A stretch of DNA of 64,000 bases from Stanieria sp. NIES-3757 (GTDB lineage Bacteria; Cyanobacteriota; Cyanobacteriia; Cyanobacteriales; Xenococcaceae). The stretch spans positions 124,001-188,000 of the forward strand of contig AP017375.1 in NCBI GenBank assembly GCA_002355455.1, written 5' to 3'. This document shows, one piece after another, positions 1-9,269 of the stretch. Position numbers and translations under genes: made by a program. Position 1 is the first letter of the stretch; each line of letters starts with the position of its first letter. The notes under the pieces are model-generated. The model worked only from the letters and a program-made list of their open reading frames with translations. It was not told the origin of the DNA and did no database searches.

Positions 1-1096
1 CAACCCTAGTATATGCGTCTAACATTTAATCAATCTCCTAAATTATCTTGAGTTTGAATGTTTAACTTCAAATGATTTGTCAGCTAAATTGCTGAAGATA
101 GTCTAAAGCAGACTCTTGACCACAACATTTGTTAAAGCTTCTCCAGCGTAACGCTTAAGAGTATATTTTTTTTAAGCTAGCTAAAAAAACTTTACATTCC
201 GATAGCAAACCTGAGAAAGTTGGCTAGTGGTTGTTTTGGGCATTGCCTAGCAGCATTTACCCCTCAGCTATCTTTTATACAACGGTGTTGGGCATTTATT
301 TGTTACATCTTGTTAAATTTTTGCTGGTTTATTAAGTCTGTTGATGAACATTAAATGGGCTGAACGATTCACGTACTCAAGCACGTTTTTTGATTCATCA
401 TTTCTTAACCAAACTTAACAAAGGCTATGCTTCTGTCAGACTGATTCCACAAGCATTTTAGTTTCAGTCTATTAACTGCCGAAAAGCAGACTTGAGTAAC
501 AAGGACAGAAATCCAGCATCAGCGATGCACTTTATTAGCTGCAATTGTTTTATTTATCTTTCAAGGTACGGACACTTTTTTGGCTACGTAAATTTTGGGT
601 GTAACTTGACAGTTTGATAGTTTTTTTTTTAAAGCAGTTGTTACTAGTTAAAAATCTATCTGCAAGCTGCCATAATAATTTCTTTTCTTGGTGAAATTGA
701 AAACAAAATGAATAATAGAGCGACTAGAAAAATTTATTTTTTATTCTTTTGTCGTCAACTATCCGCTAGCTTTGAGTAGACGAGAATAGTTAAAAATAAC
801 AATAGTTATCACCTCAACTCTCCGTAGTTAATCTTAGGTTCAGCTTCAATAATTTTTTTTTTAGCTGTTTCCTTTTTTGAGTTAGTTTAATCAACTCTTT
901 TATCAAGATATCGGATTTAGTAAAAAAAATCTTCTTAGTTGTTTCTTTTGTAAAAAAATAGTAATATTTTGTAATTTTTATCAATAAGTTTATTGTTGCT
1001 TAACACACAAAAATTGAGACAAATAAATATCAATAAATTACCTTAAAATTTACCAATATTTTAGTTGCCTAATTAGCTAAAAAAACTAGTTATAAA
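1..1096. other. Long AT-rich stretch without a recognised gene
   Basis: I found no convincing reading frame on either strand. The stretch is rich in T and A runs and holds only very short frames, for example a 23-codon one from about 707. It lies downstream of pebB, so part may be its 3' untranslated region. No tRNA or structured RNA signature was recognised. A decayed gene or an unrecognised small RNA cannot be excluded. Confidence 0.5.
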
Positions 1097-1843
1097 TTAT
1101 TTTGTTAATGCCAGTTTTCTCTCTAGATCGAAAAGAAAACCATGAATATATTCTTCAGTCCATTCCTCACCATATAAACGAGTGAACATTCCTCTAGCTG
1201 GATCTTTAGCTGCACGATAATTGAGGTAACGTTTTTGTGCTGCTAAAATTTCCGCTAATTGTTGTTGGTTTGTTACGGGTTGAGCTACTTGAACAAAATC
1301 AAGATAAGCTTGCAGATAATCACAAAAAGCTTGAAAAACTACAGTTTGTAATGTTTCTGTTGCTTGAGGGCGAGTCCATAAAAAAGCTTGCGAAAAGAAA
1401 GCTTGGGCTTCTTCAGGAAAATCTCCACCCCATTCTAAGCTTTGTTGATAGTTGTGAAAAATAGGCAGAATTGGTTCTGTATATTTTTTTTGATAATCAG
1501 GATCGTCGCGGAACAACGGCTGCATATCAAGAGCAATGAGATGCCCTCCTGGTAAAGTGACTAAATCAGCCCCAAAAAAAGGTAAATCATAGTTAGGATG
1601 GGGAAAAATGACAAAATTAAGCACTTGTAAGGAATTACCACCTTGAACATGAGCTGCTCGAATCTGCCTTAGTTTAGGAGATTGAAAAGCATGGCTGGTA
1701 GTAATGACTGGTTCAGCCTTTTTCCCTTTCCCCATCATCCCTTCTTTGAATTCAAAACCAGCAGGAATTGGATAAGGTTGTAAATCAACTCGCTCTTTTA
1801 AAGTTGCGATCGCGTAATCTAAAAAAGGTTGATATAAAGTCAT
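1097..1843 (-). CDS. pebB: Phycoerythrobilin:ferredoxin oxidoreductase PebB
   Basis: PebB is a ferredoxin-dependent bilin reductase that converts 15,16-dihydrobiliverdin to phycoerythrobilin, the red chromophore of phycoerythrin. The 248-residue protein has the family hallmarks: an N-terminal [15 protein letters not shown] stretch, the central [16 protein letters not shown] sheet region, and [11 protein letters not shown], whose acidic residues lie in the bilin pocket. The ATG at 1843 was chosen because a TTG three codons upstream adds only MIT and nearly touches the pebA stop. The gene lies 12 bases after pebA, so the two are almost certainly co-transcribed, and PebA is known to hand its product directly to PebB. 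PebB rather than PcyA is inferred from sequence type and the pairing. Confidence 0.93.
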   Translation of the reverse strand: MTLYQPFLDYAIATLKERVDLQPYPIPAGFEFKEGMMGKGKKAEPVITTSHAFQSPKLRQIRAAHVQGGNSLQVLNFVIFPHPNYDLPFFGADLVTLPGGHLIALDMQPLFRDDPDYQKKYTEPILPIFHNYQQSLEWGGDFPEEAQAFFSQAFLWTRPQATETLQTVVFQAFCDYLQAYLDFVQVAQPVTNQQQLAEILAAQKRYLNYRAAKDPARGMFTRLYGEEWTEEYIHGFLFDLERKLALTK

Positions 1844-1855
1844 GGTGATCAATGA

Positions 1856-2590
1856 TTATCGGCTACCAGAAGGAACAGCTAATGGCACTGCATCTTCAAA
1901 CAGAAATTCGTATAAAAAGCGTTCTGCCCATTCTGAGCCAAAATAGCTGCTAAACAAACCATGAGCAGGGTCGCGGTCTGCACTATACTGGTCGTAATCT
2001 TGTTGGGCTTTGATAATACGTTGTATTTGCTCTGGGGTAGTAAATTGTTCGGCTGACTCCAACATTTGCCAATAGAGTTGAACATATTCTTGATAAGCAG
2101 GAAAGAGTCGATTAACTACTGTATCGGCATCAGTTTTAGCAAAGAGGAGATACTTAGAAAAATATTGATTAGCATCATAAAACTTCATTTCTAAGTTTTG
2201 CGCTAACTCGTTATACTTATCCCGAACTGTTCGCATTGGTTCGATATATTTATCTAGATAAACGCGATCGCGAAATAAGGGTTGAAAATCCAAGACTACT
2301 AAGATTTTTTTCTTGCCAAAGGAAAGAAAATCGATTCCCAGTAAAGGCATTTCATAATTATGACTGGGATACATGACACTGTTAAAAACTTGGGCAGTTT
2401 CACCAGCATCAATGTATGTATAGCGGATTTTTCTCAGTTGAGGACATTGATAACACCAACTTTGGATGGTAGCTTGGTTTTTTCCGCGATCGCTTACATT
2501 AGATTCTAATCCAACAGGAATGGCAAGACTTCTCAGATCGAAACGGCTGAATAGTTCTTCCTCTAAGTATTCTTTAAAAGGCTGAAACAT
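1856..2590 (-). CDS. pebA: 15,16-dihydrobiliverdin:ferredoxin oxidoreductase PebA
   Basis: PebA reduces biliverdin IX-alpha to 15,16-dihydrobiliverdin using ferredoxin electrons, the first committed step to phycoerythrobilin. The 244-residue protein begins MFQPFKEYLEEEL, typical of PebA. It carries CPQLRKIRYTYIDAG, the MYPSHNYEMPLLGIDFLSF core and VVLDFQPLFRD, the conserved pocket region of ferredoxin-dependent bilin reductases. It is 244 residues, the usual length. It is followed at once by pebB and preceded by a CpeS-type lyase gene 151 bases upstream on the same strand. Together they make and attach phycoerythrobilin. No strong ribosome-binding site is visible before this ATG. Confidence 0.93.
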   Translation of the reverse strand: MFQPFKEYLEEELFSRFDLRSLAIPVGLESNVSDRGKNQATIQSWCYQCPQLRKIRYTYIDAGETAQVFNSVMYPSHNYEMPLLGIDFLSFGKKKILVVLDFQPLFRDRVYLDKYIEPMRTVRDKYNELAQNLEMKFYDANQYFSKYLLFAKTDADTVVNRLFPAYQEYVQLYWQMLESAEQFTTPEQIQRIIKAQQDYDQYSADRDPAHGLFSSYFGSEWAERFLYEFLFEDAVPLAVPSGSR

Positions 2591-2741
2591 AGATTACGGC
2601 TCAAGATACTAAAGCTCTTTTCGAGAATAAAAAATATCTCCCAAATCAGTCTCATTTCTTAAAGACAAAGCAACAATCCGTAATATTATTCCTCAGTCTT
2701 CTTAAGTTTCACTCGTGCTACTATCCAAAGCAAATTGATGT

Positions 2742-3323
2742 TTAAACTCTAGTTTGATGATTTTGCAGCATCTTTTCTAGGTTTTGGGGAGAAACACAAC
2801 GACGCTCGGAACAATAAGTAACTAAATTGATTCCATTCATCATCCGAGTAGTACCAACTCGCACCCGAAAATCATCAGTAATAAACCAACAACGTTCTTG
2901 CCCCACATTATTGTCATAATCAGTATTGATAGTCAAAATTCCATCTTGACCAAACCAATAGCGACTCGTAACAGGAATACCTTCAACATATCCTTTATTA
3001 CGGATTAATTTTCCTGTTAGGTTAGTCTGATCGTCGGGAACATCGATCACTACGGCAGCATAGTTAGGATTAGGTTCATCTTCATCTGTGGTTGCTAGCC
3101 AATTAAAACTTCCTCCTCCCATCGCTTTAGTAGGATCGATTCCTTGAAGTTGACAAACTTCTTTGACTCGCGGATCTTCTTTTTCAATGACTTTGACAAT
3201 TAAATTGGATTCTCCTGATTCATTAGCAACAACATCAAAGTGATGAACATTTCTTTCTATAAACCAAATACCTTCACTTTTACGAAAAAAGTCCATCATT
3301 GTCATCGGTGGTTTGAAGCGCAT
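2742..3323 (-). CDS. cpeS: CpcS/CpeS-family phycobiliprotein lyase
   Basis: This family binds a bilin in a lipocalin-like barrel and attaches it to a cysteine of a phycobiliprotein subunit. The 193-residue protein shows the family pattern: MDFFRKSEGIWFIERNVHH near the start, GGSFNWLATT in the middle, then RYWFGQDGILTINTDY and GQERCWFITDDFRVRVGTTR. It precedes pebA and pebB on the same strand, so it probably attaches phycoerythrobilin and is a CpeS-type member, but the sequence alone does not fix chromophore or target. The start is uncertain: ATG codons at residues 1, 7, 9 and 10 are all possible. Confidence is high for the family and moderate for CpeS. Confidence 0.85.
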   Translation of the reverse strand: MRFKPPMTMMDFFRKSEGIWFIERNVHHFDVVANESGESNLIVKVIEKEDPRVKEVCQLQGIDPTKAMGGGSFNWLATTDEDEPNPNYAAVVIDVPDDQTNLTGKLIRNKGYVEGIPVTSRYWFGQDGILTINTDYDNNVGQERCWFITDDFRVRVGTTRMMNGINLVTYCSERRCVSPQNLEKMLQNHQTRV

Positions 3324-3573
3324 ATTTTTAAGCTTTAACTAACTACCAATTAGCAATATCATGTTTTGGAATTGTTAGTCTAGTTTGGCAAGCTATTTTA
3401 AGAGCATTTTTTAACTTTAGATTGAACTTTTCAGCACTTGAGTAAAGTTGAAGTTAATTTAAGCTATTAATCTATGTTTTGATAGATTTTTTTGATTTTA
3501 TTACTATTTATATCTAGTTATTATGTAGCATTTAATATATTAGAAAGTTAAATTTAATCCGCGACTATTCTGA

Positions 3574-4149
3574 ATGAGTGAATTTACACCGAAAAGAAAT
3601 TCGCCTAGCTCCAATATTTATTTTTCAAAACCAACCAATTTAGTTCGTTCACCTAAACGTCAACGAAGTTGGTGGCAAAAATTTTATCGTCTTTTTCACC
3701 TGCGTCTTACTCGTCTACGGGATAAACCAGAATCAATTGCTAAAGGATTATCCCTTGGTGTTTTTGCTGGGAGTTTTCCTTTTTTTGGTTTACAAACTGT
3801 GATTGGTGTAATTTTAGCTACTTGTTTACGTAGTAGTAAAATAGCAGCAGCAGCAGGAACTTGGATTAGCAATCCTCTCACTTATGTTCCAATGTATGTG
3901 TTTAATTACAAAGTGGGAAAATTTCTTTTAGGTCTTGAAGAACAACCAGGTTTAACTCTAGATCTTAATTCTTTTTCTTCGTTTATGGAGTTGGGTTTTA
4001 CTTTTGCTGTTACTCTTTTAGCTGGTTGTTTAGTTGTGGGAATAGTGTTAGCAATTATTACTTATTTTGTAAGTGTTCGTTTGATTAGACGTTGGCATAA
4101 ACATAATCGGAAACACAAGAAAAAAAGATTAAAAAAATTTTATTCCTAG
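3574..4149 (+). CDS. DUF2062 domain membrane protein
   Basis: The 191-residue protein has a basic N-terminus of about 55 residues and then the DUF2062 pattern, seen as PESIAKGLSLGVFAGSFPFF and ISNPLTYVPMYVFNYKVG. Two to three hydrophobic segments are visible (about residues 65-90, 100-115 and 140-170). It ends in a very basic tail of lysines, arginines and histidines. The family is found in cyanobacteria and proteobacteria, sometimes next to glycosyltransferases, and has no settled function. It stands alone here, divergent from the bilin genes. A role in the membrane is all the sequence supports. Confidence 0.8.
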   Translation: MSEFTPKRNSPSSNIYFSKPTNLVRSPKRQRSWWQKFYRLFHLRLTRLRDKPESIAKGLSLGVFAGSFPFFGLQTVIGVILATCLRSSKIAAAAGTWISNPLTYVPMYVFNYKVGKFLLGLEEQPGLTLDLNSFSSFMELGFTFAVTLLAGCLVVGIVLAIITYFVSVRLIRRWHKHNRKHKKKRLKKFYS

Positions 4150-4287
4150 TTAACTAGAAAGCAAAATAAGTAGCAAAAAAAATAAATTTAAAATATGAAG
4201 CAGAGAATTCGAGTCCTAAGTGAAAGTAAAATAATTAATATTAAAAGTAGTTAATAAATGTTATTTTAAAAGCTAAATAAAAATATT

Positions 4288-4527
4288 TTATAAATTATTA
4301 TTTATTCCTGTTAAATGTTTGACAATAATGTCAAGCTTGCGATTACACTCTTTAACTTCTTGCTTAATTTATTCAAAATCTTCATCTACTCTTTCAAAAG
4401 CTTCTCCTATCCAACCAGAAGGATCGACAACAGTATCTATTTCTTGCTGTCCGTATTCTAGTTTGGCAATTCGTCGTTTTAGTTCGGCTATTTCTCGAAA
4501 AAGCTCACTAATTCTTTTCTCTGTCAT
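4288..4527 (-). pseudogene. Small coiled-coil protein gene interrupted by an in-frame TAA
   Basis: From an ATG at 4527 the minus strand encodes 52 residues, beginning MTEKRISELFREIAELKRR and ending FERVDEDFE at a TAA (4369-4371). In the same frame the sequence continues directly as IKQEVKECNRKLDIIVKHLT and closes with a TAA at 4288-4290. The two parts read as one 78-residue coiled-coil protein of a kind common in cyanobacteria, where the FERVDE heptads run on into a KLDIIVKHLTGI-like end. The TAA therefore looks like a recent nonsense mutation, or the gene now makes a shorter protein. The frame on the opposite strand here is a shadow. The function of the family is unknown to me. Confidence 0.65.
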
Positions 4528-4641
4528 TTATTTACAATCACTGGATTGATTGTCAAAGAGCTTATTTTAATTGTAAATGTTTTATGTGCAGTATAAATTT
4601 ACTCTTAGTCACACACTTTGAAACTAAATTGTAAAACTTTA

Positions 4642-6057
4642 TTAATTTATTTGTGGTAATTGACTCATTTTTTCTAGATCTAATACTTGGGCTAATTCTG
4701 CTTCACTCATTAATCCTTTGGCTAAAACAATTTCTCTGAGTGATTTACCAGTTTCTAGAGATTCTTTAGCGATCGCAGCAGCATTAAGATATCCAATATG
4801 AGGATTCAGGGCAGTTACTAAAGCTAGACTTCCTTCGGCATATTCCCAACAGCGATCGCGTTTAGCCGTAATTCCTGCCAGACAGAATTTACTTAATACT
4901 GCAATGGTATTACCCAAAATTTCGATGCTGTGAATGAGATTATAAGCAATCAAGGGCATCATCACATTTAATTCTAATTGTCCCGCTTGGGCAGCCAGAG
5001 CGATCGCGCTGTCATAACCCATCACCTGAAAACACACCATCGAAGTCATTTCTGCCATTACAGGATTGTATTTTCCTGGCATAATCGATGAACCTGGTTG
5101 AACGGGTGGTAATTGGATTTCTTTAAAACCCGTTTTGGGACCCGAATCCATCAAACGTAAATCGTGGGAAATTTTGACTAAATCTTGAGCTAAATTGCGT
5201 AATGATCCAGAAACACTGACAAACGGACTCATGCTCTGCATTGCTGCCATAAGATGCGGTGCAGGACGTAAAGGTTTACCAACTAACTCAGAAAGAAGTT
5301 GAGCAACGCGATCGCAATATTGGGGATGAGTATTTAATCCTGTTCCTGCTGCGCTACCACCCAAACCAAGAGCATATAAATCTTGTTCGGCAGTAGCAAT
5401 TCTGCGGTGATGATCGCTTAAAATGTGCGCCCAAGCCCGAAATCCTTCACCTAATCTTACGGGTACTGCATCTTGAAGATGGGTGCGACCAGATTTTACT
5501 ATATCTTGAAACTGATCTGCTTTTTGTTTCAGAGTTGCGATCGCTTCAGTTAAGGCAGGATACAAACTATGTTCTAATGCCAACAAACTCCCAATCCTAA
5601 TCGCAGTAGGAATTACATCGTTAGTAGATTGACCATAATTGACATGATCGTTGGGGTTAACCTTTTGATAATTGCCCTTTTCTGTTCCCAAAATCTCCAA
5701 AGCACGATTAGCTAGTACTTCATTAACATTCATGTGGTGAGATGTACCCGCACCAGCTTGATAAATATCCACCACAAATTGTTCGCGTAACTTGCCTTGC
5801 AAAATTTCATCCGCAGCTTGCACAATTGCTTGACTAATCTCTGTCGAAATACAATCTAACTCTCCATTAGCGATCGCAGTAGCTTTTTTGATTAATAAAC
5901 AAGCATCAACGTAAGTAGACAAAGGTTTAATGCCACTAATCGGAAAATTTTCTGTTGCTCGTAGCGTTTGAATTCCGTAGTAAGCATCTACAGGGATTTG
6001 TCTTTCTCCCATAGAATCTTTTTCAATTCGATAATTAGAGTTGCCAGCCTGATTCAT
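4642..6057 (-). CDS. aspA: Aspartate ammonia-lyase (aspartase)
   Basis: The enzyme converts L-aspartate to fumarate and ammonia in the cytoplasm. It belongs to the aspartase/fumarase superfamily, and the mobile loop GSSIMPGKYNP (about residues 322-332) carries the catalytic serine region. Other signatures are GAGTSHHMNVNEVLANRALE and PNDHVNYGQSTNDVIPTA. The order and spacing follow E. coli AspA, and the length (471 residues from the chosen start) is near the usual 470-480. The frame is open to a TTG at 6135 and has ATGs at 6102 and 6057. I chose 6057 because MNQAGNSNYRIEKDSMG aligns with family N-termini. Class II fumarase is the main alternative. The gene has no obvious operon partner. Confidence 0.85.
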   Translation of the reverse strand: MNQAGNSNYRIEKDSMGERQIPVDAYYGIQTLRATENFPISGIKPLSTYVDACLLIKKATAIANGELDCISTEISQAIVQAADEILQGKLREQFVVDIYQAGAGTSHHMNVNEVLANRALEILGTEKGNYQKVNPNDHVNYGQSTNDVIPTAIRIGSLLALEHSLYPALTEAIATLKQKADQFQDIVKSGRTHLQDAVPVRLGEGFRAWAHILSDHHRRIATAEQDLYALGLGGSAAGTGLNTHPQYCDRVAQLLSELVGKPLRPAPHLMAAMQSMSPFVSVSGSLRNLAQDLVKISHDLRLMDSGPKTGFKEIQLPPVQPGSSIMPGKYNPVMAEMTSMVCFQVMGYDSAIALAAQAGQLELNVMMPLIAYNLIHSIEILGNTIAVLSKFCLAGITAKRDRCWEYAEGSLALVTALNPHIGYLNAAAIAKESLETGKSLREIVLAKGLMSEAELAQVLDLEKMSQLPQIN

Positions 6058-6315
6058 AACGAGATCGTCAAAAGTTCGGTAGAGACAATCAAAATATACC
6101 ATCTCTTTTTGACTAATAATTCTGTATCGGCTCAAATCTGTTCAACTCAGATTACGGCAGTTTTCATAAATAGACTTTTAGCTTTCTAATTCGTGTTCAG
6201 AAAAAATCAAAAGTGCAGTAAGTGAATGTGACAATCAAAAAGGTGGAACAAAGTCTTTTATCCGATCTAATTTCACACGTCATCCTAATAAATAGGGATA
6301 TTTGGGAGAAAAGCT

Positions 6316-6459
6316 ATGTCGAATCATCATTCAATGGGATTTATCAACCGCATCATCACAACATTTATGCTGGTAGTTGTACTGATTGCTTGTGAAAGAA
6401 TGCCAGACAATAAAACCTCAAATAATCAACCCAGTAATCAAATTCAAGTTCAGCAATAA
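6316..6459 (+). CDS. Small putative lipoprotein (47 residues)
   Basis: A 47-residue frame starts at an ATG with a good ribosome-binding site (GGGAGAA, about 8 bases upstream). It has a short polar start, a hydrophobic stretch FMLVVVLIAC that matches a lipobox (L-I-A-C), and then a polar, Asn/Gln-rich tail. This is the layout of a very small bacterial lipoprotein, cleaved before Cys and anchored by lipid. I do not recognise the family. It lies between the divergent aspA and the convergent sodC. Its small size leaves some doubt. Confidence 0.6.
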   Translation: MSNHHSMGFINRIITTFMLVVVLIACERMPDNKTSNNQPSNQIQVQQ

Positions 6460-6593
6460 CAATTTTTTTAACATAATCAGCTTAAGAGCTTCTCGATTAA
6501 CAAATTTTTTTGCTTTTTAAATTATATTGATTGACTACTGGGATTACTTGATGCCTCAGTATCACCAAAAAAACCTTTAATTAAACAAATTTT

Positions 6594-7172
6594 TTAACCA
6601 CCTCCAATTACACCACAACCAATTCTGGCACCAGAATTACCTGTCGGTTGAGTAGCAAAATCATCAGGATTGGCATGAACAACCAAAGAACGCCCCATGA
6701 CAGAATAGGAACTATCAGCCAAAGTTAACCCAGGATAAACTTGATCGAACTTGGCTATCCCATCTTCAGCAGCATAAATATTCCCCAAATCCCCCCCATG
6801 AGCGTTTTCAAAACCGCTAGAGAGTAAATGTCCGTGTGGTACTCCAGCAGGATTAAAATGACCACCAGCATCATCTGCATCATTGCCACAACTTCCATAT
6901 TCATGAACATGAAATCCATGTTCGCCAGGAGTAAGATTAGCAATCGTTCCAGTAATTCTTAATCCCTCTGCTGTTTCGGTTAATACTACTGTTCCTGTCG
7001 TGCTGGGAGATTGGGATGTACCGCTAATGATTGTTTGTATAGCGGAAGTTTGCGCTAATAGTGATTGACTAGAATAATTAACTAGGGTAAATGTGAGTAT
7101 CGTCGCTGTAGTAGCAGCACTAAGAGACGCATATTTAAGCAATTTTTTGACTCTAATTAAAAATTTGAACAT
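6594..7172 (-). CDS. sodC: Cu/Zn superoxide dismutase
   Basis: The enzyme disproportionates superoxide outside the cytoplasm. The metal-binding signatures are clear: GEHGFHVHEYGSCG holds copper ligands and the first disulfide cysteine, GGHFNPAGVPHG and HGGDLGNI hold zinc ligands, and GNSGARIGCGVIGGG closes the protein with the second cysteine. From the ATG at 7172 the 192-residue protein begins with a basic segment and a hydrophobic stretch ending near SLLAQ, a likely signal peptide. This ATG has AAGG upstream, so it was preferred to the TTG/ATG further up. It is transcribed alone. Cu/Zn enzymes are less common than Fe, Mn or Ni types in cyanobacteria. Confidence 0.93.
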   Translation of the reverse strand: MFKFLIRVKKLLKYASLSAATTATILTFTLVNYSSQSLLAQTSAIQTIISGTSQSPSTTGTVVLTETAEGLRITGTIANLTPGEHGFHVHEYGSCGNDADDAGGHFNPAGVPHGHLLSSGFENAHGGDLGNIYAAEDGIAKFDQVYPGLTLADSSYSVMGRSLVVHANPDDFATQPTGNSGARIGCGVIGGG

Positions 7173-7367
7173 AAAAATAACTACCTTGCAGGTAATAAAT
7201 AGATTGTTTTCCAATCTAAAAAGTAAGCGAGAATATCTAGAGAATTAGGATGGAAAAGTAATTTCTATGCAAATTGGAGCTTAAAATTCCCTAAAATGCC
7301 ATTTTTGCGTTGGTCTAACTCACGTTAAAATCGATTGATAAAGATAAGTTTTAAAAAATAACCGATC

Positions 7368-7598
7368 ATGACTGAATCCTCACAATCCAATCAAGTAACT
7401 GTTGAAGAGATAACAGAAGTTATTGCCGAATTTGAACAATATCGGGAACGTTTAGTCAATGAAACTTTAGCCACAGCCCAAAAAGCAAAGATGTCTAAAA
7501 ATAAAGTAATGACGCAACTAGAACCCCAATTAGCAGATATCGATGCCAAATTAGAGTTTCTCCGCCAGCAACAAGCAACTTTAACTACTAATAACTAA
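7368..7598 (+). CDS. Small acidic hypothetical protein
   Basis: The 76-residue protein is acidic and predicted to be helical, with heptad-like spacing in VEEITEVIAEFEQYRERLV and in QLADIDAKLEFLRQQQA. It has no signal peptide or membrane segment. I do not recognise a named domain. It is convergent with ybaB and divergent from sodC, with a clear ATG and no overlapping better frame. The composition and codon use resemble the neighbours, which supports a real gene. It may be a small coiled-coil adaptor, but no function can be assigned. Confidence 0.65.
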   Translation: MTESSQSNQVTVEEITEVIAEFEQYRERLVNETLATAQKAKMSKNKVMTQLEPQLADIDAKLEFLRQQQATLTTNN

Positions 7599-7704
7599 TC
7601 AATCGTTGATGAGTTTGAGTTGATTAGCTAAATTTTGTTTTTTACACCTTTAGTTATCTCTAGCTTGGCTTAATGCGATCGCCTATTTTAAAATACAGAG
7701 TAAG

Positions 7705-7725
7705 CACCGCCTACTAACGGCGGTG
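7705..7725. terminator. GC-rich hairpin between convergent genes
   Basis: A perfect 7-bp stem (CACCGCC / GGCGGTG) with a 7-base loop sits between the ends of the small acidic gene and ybaB. It lacks a clear T tract on either side, so it is only a possible transcription end or RNA-stabilising hairpin. Confidence 0.4.
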
Positions 7726-7745
7726 TAACTGGAACTTCAATCAGT

Positions 7746-8084
7746 TTACATTCCAGGTAAATTTAAACCACTGGTTAATTCTTCCATGCGCGATCGCATT
7801 GTTTCAGTGGATTTGGTGTAAGCATCTTGCATTGCTACTGTTACTAATTCAGAAAGAGCTTCTGCACCTTTAGCCATGGCATCAGGAGAAATTTCAACGC
7901 GACGAGGCTCTTGGTTGCCACTCATAACTACTTTGACTAAACCATCGTCACTTTGTCCCTCGATCTCCATTTGTTCTAATTCTGCTTGGAGTTTTTGCGC
8001 TCCTTGCTGAACTTCTTGGGCTTTTCTAAAAGCTTCAGCAAGCTCTTTCATTTTACCTAGGGGACCAAAACCTTTTCCTACCAT
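7746..8084 (-). CDS. YbaB/EbfC family nucleoid-associated protein
   Basis: The 112-residue protein is a member of the YbaB/EbfC family, small dimeric DNA-binding proteins associated with the nucleoid. Family features include a Gly/Lys start ([19 protein letters not shown]), a coiled stretch [19 protein letters not shown], and [20 protein letters not shown] followed by the [14 protein letters not shown] helix. It lies 92 bases after murB on the same strand, an arrangement that fits a murC-murB-ybaB transcript. The exact role in cyanobacteria is not clear from sequence. The family call is firm. Confidence 0.9.
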   Translation of the reverse strand: MVGKGFGPLGKMKELAEAFRKAQEVQQGAQKLQAELEQMEIEGQSDDGLVKVVMSGNQEPRRVEISPDAMAKGAEALSELVTVAMQDAYTKSTETMRSRMEELTSGLNLPGM

Positions 8085-8176
8085 ATTGTGATTATTTATT
8101 GTTTAAACTACAAAAATTCGACTGAGCTATCATTATAGTTTTAAAGCGATTATGTCTGTTGAGGACTTGGATTGAT

Positions 8177-9067
8177 TTAAAATTCTCCTATTAATTTAAC
8201 TTCTGGTTTTAAAGACACTGACCAATGATATTCTACTTGTTCTTGAATGTAACGAATTAACTGAAAGATATCACTGGCGGTTGCCTGACCGCAATTAAGA
8301 ATAAAATTAGCATGACGATGGGCTATCTGAGCATCTCCGATCTTATATCCCTTTAAGCCTAGTTGTTCGATCAGCCAACCTGCTGCATGGGGTTGAGGAT
8401 TACGAAATACGCTACCACAGCTAGGTAAATGATAGGGTTGAGTTGTCTTACGTTGTGTCCAATTACGGTTAGACAAGTCCATGATTTCGGCTTTAGTAAA
8501 ACCTGGTTGCAGTTGCAATGTCGCTCGCAACACCATCCGCCGATCCCCTTGTAAGTTGGAGGTACGGTAAGCGTAATCTAAATCTTCTACGGTCAATTCT
8601 TGGATCGTACCATCAGGAGCAAGAACGGTTGTTTTGACTAAAAGATCGGCTAAACATTGATTGTGCGCCCCTGCATTCATCACTACAGCACCGCCGACTG
8701 TGCCAGGAATACCTACTGCCCATTCCAATCCTTTTAAGCCTCGTTTGGCTGCTTTCCAAGCTAAATTAGCAATAGGTTCTCCTGCATCTGCTGTTAGTTG
8801 TCCTGTTTCTGTATCAAAGTTGTAACTACGGAAGTACCGAGTTGAAATCACTAAACCTTCGATTCCGCGATCGCTTATTAGTAAATTTGAACCTGCACCT
8901 AAAAGAGTCAAGGGTACATCTTGAGCCTGATACCATTCAAAACTAGCTTCTAGTTCTGACCAATTTCTTGGTGCAGTATACCACTGAGCATTACCTCCTA
9001 CTCGATAGGAAGTTTGATTAGCTAGAGGAACTTCAGGTTTGATTAAATCAGTGATAATTGAACTCAT
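8177..9067 (-). CDS. murB: UDP-N-acetylmuramate dehydrogenase
   Basis: MurB is an FAD enzyme that reduces UDP-N-acetylglucosamine enolpyruvate with NADPH to give UDP-MurNAc in peptidoglycan synthesis. The protein shows the FAD-binding motifs TSYRVGGNAQWY and LGAGSNLLISD, GIPGTVGGAVVMNAGAHN, and the catalytic region PSCGSVFRNP, where a serine acts as proton donor. The start at 9067 (ATG) gives 296 residues and fits family N-termini. A TTG 13 codons upstream (9106) is the alternative. It lies 202 bases downstream of murC on the same strand, so wall synthesis genes are grouped here. Confidence 0.94.
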   Translation of the reverse strand: MSSIITDLIKPEVPLANQTSYRVGGNAQWYTAPRNWSELEASFEWYQAQDVPLTLLGAGSNLLISDRGIEGLVISTRYFRSYNFDTETGQLTADAGEPIANLAWKAAKRGLKGLEWAVGIPGTVGGAVVMNAGAHNQCLADLLVKTTVLAPDGTIQELTVEDLDYAYRTSNLQGDRRMVLRATLQLQPGFTKAEIMDLSNRNWTQRKTTQPYHLPSCGSVFRNPQPHAAGWLIEQLGLKGYKIGDAQIAHRHANFILNCGQATASDIFQLIRYIQEQVEYHWSVSLKPEVKLIGEF

Positions 9068-9269
9068 GGTTATTGCTAGTTCAGAAACAGGTTTAACTTT
9101 GTTCAAGAAACAAACAAGATTTTTATAAGTATTTCTACTTATAATTTTGTAATCTCAGACACTTCTTGACGAAGTCAAGGCAACTTATAAAAGCAGAACC
9201 ATCTAACCTTTGCTGACTAGGGGGATAAAAAAATGTTCCTTAACTTCAACGATAATGTAACCGATCGCT

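Noticed and set aside
4319-4549. 76-residue plus-strand frame rich in Ser and Leu
   Set aside because: It lies opposite the interrupted coiled-coil gene, whose reading is far more protein-like, so it is a shadow.
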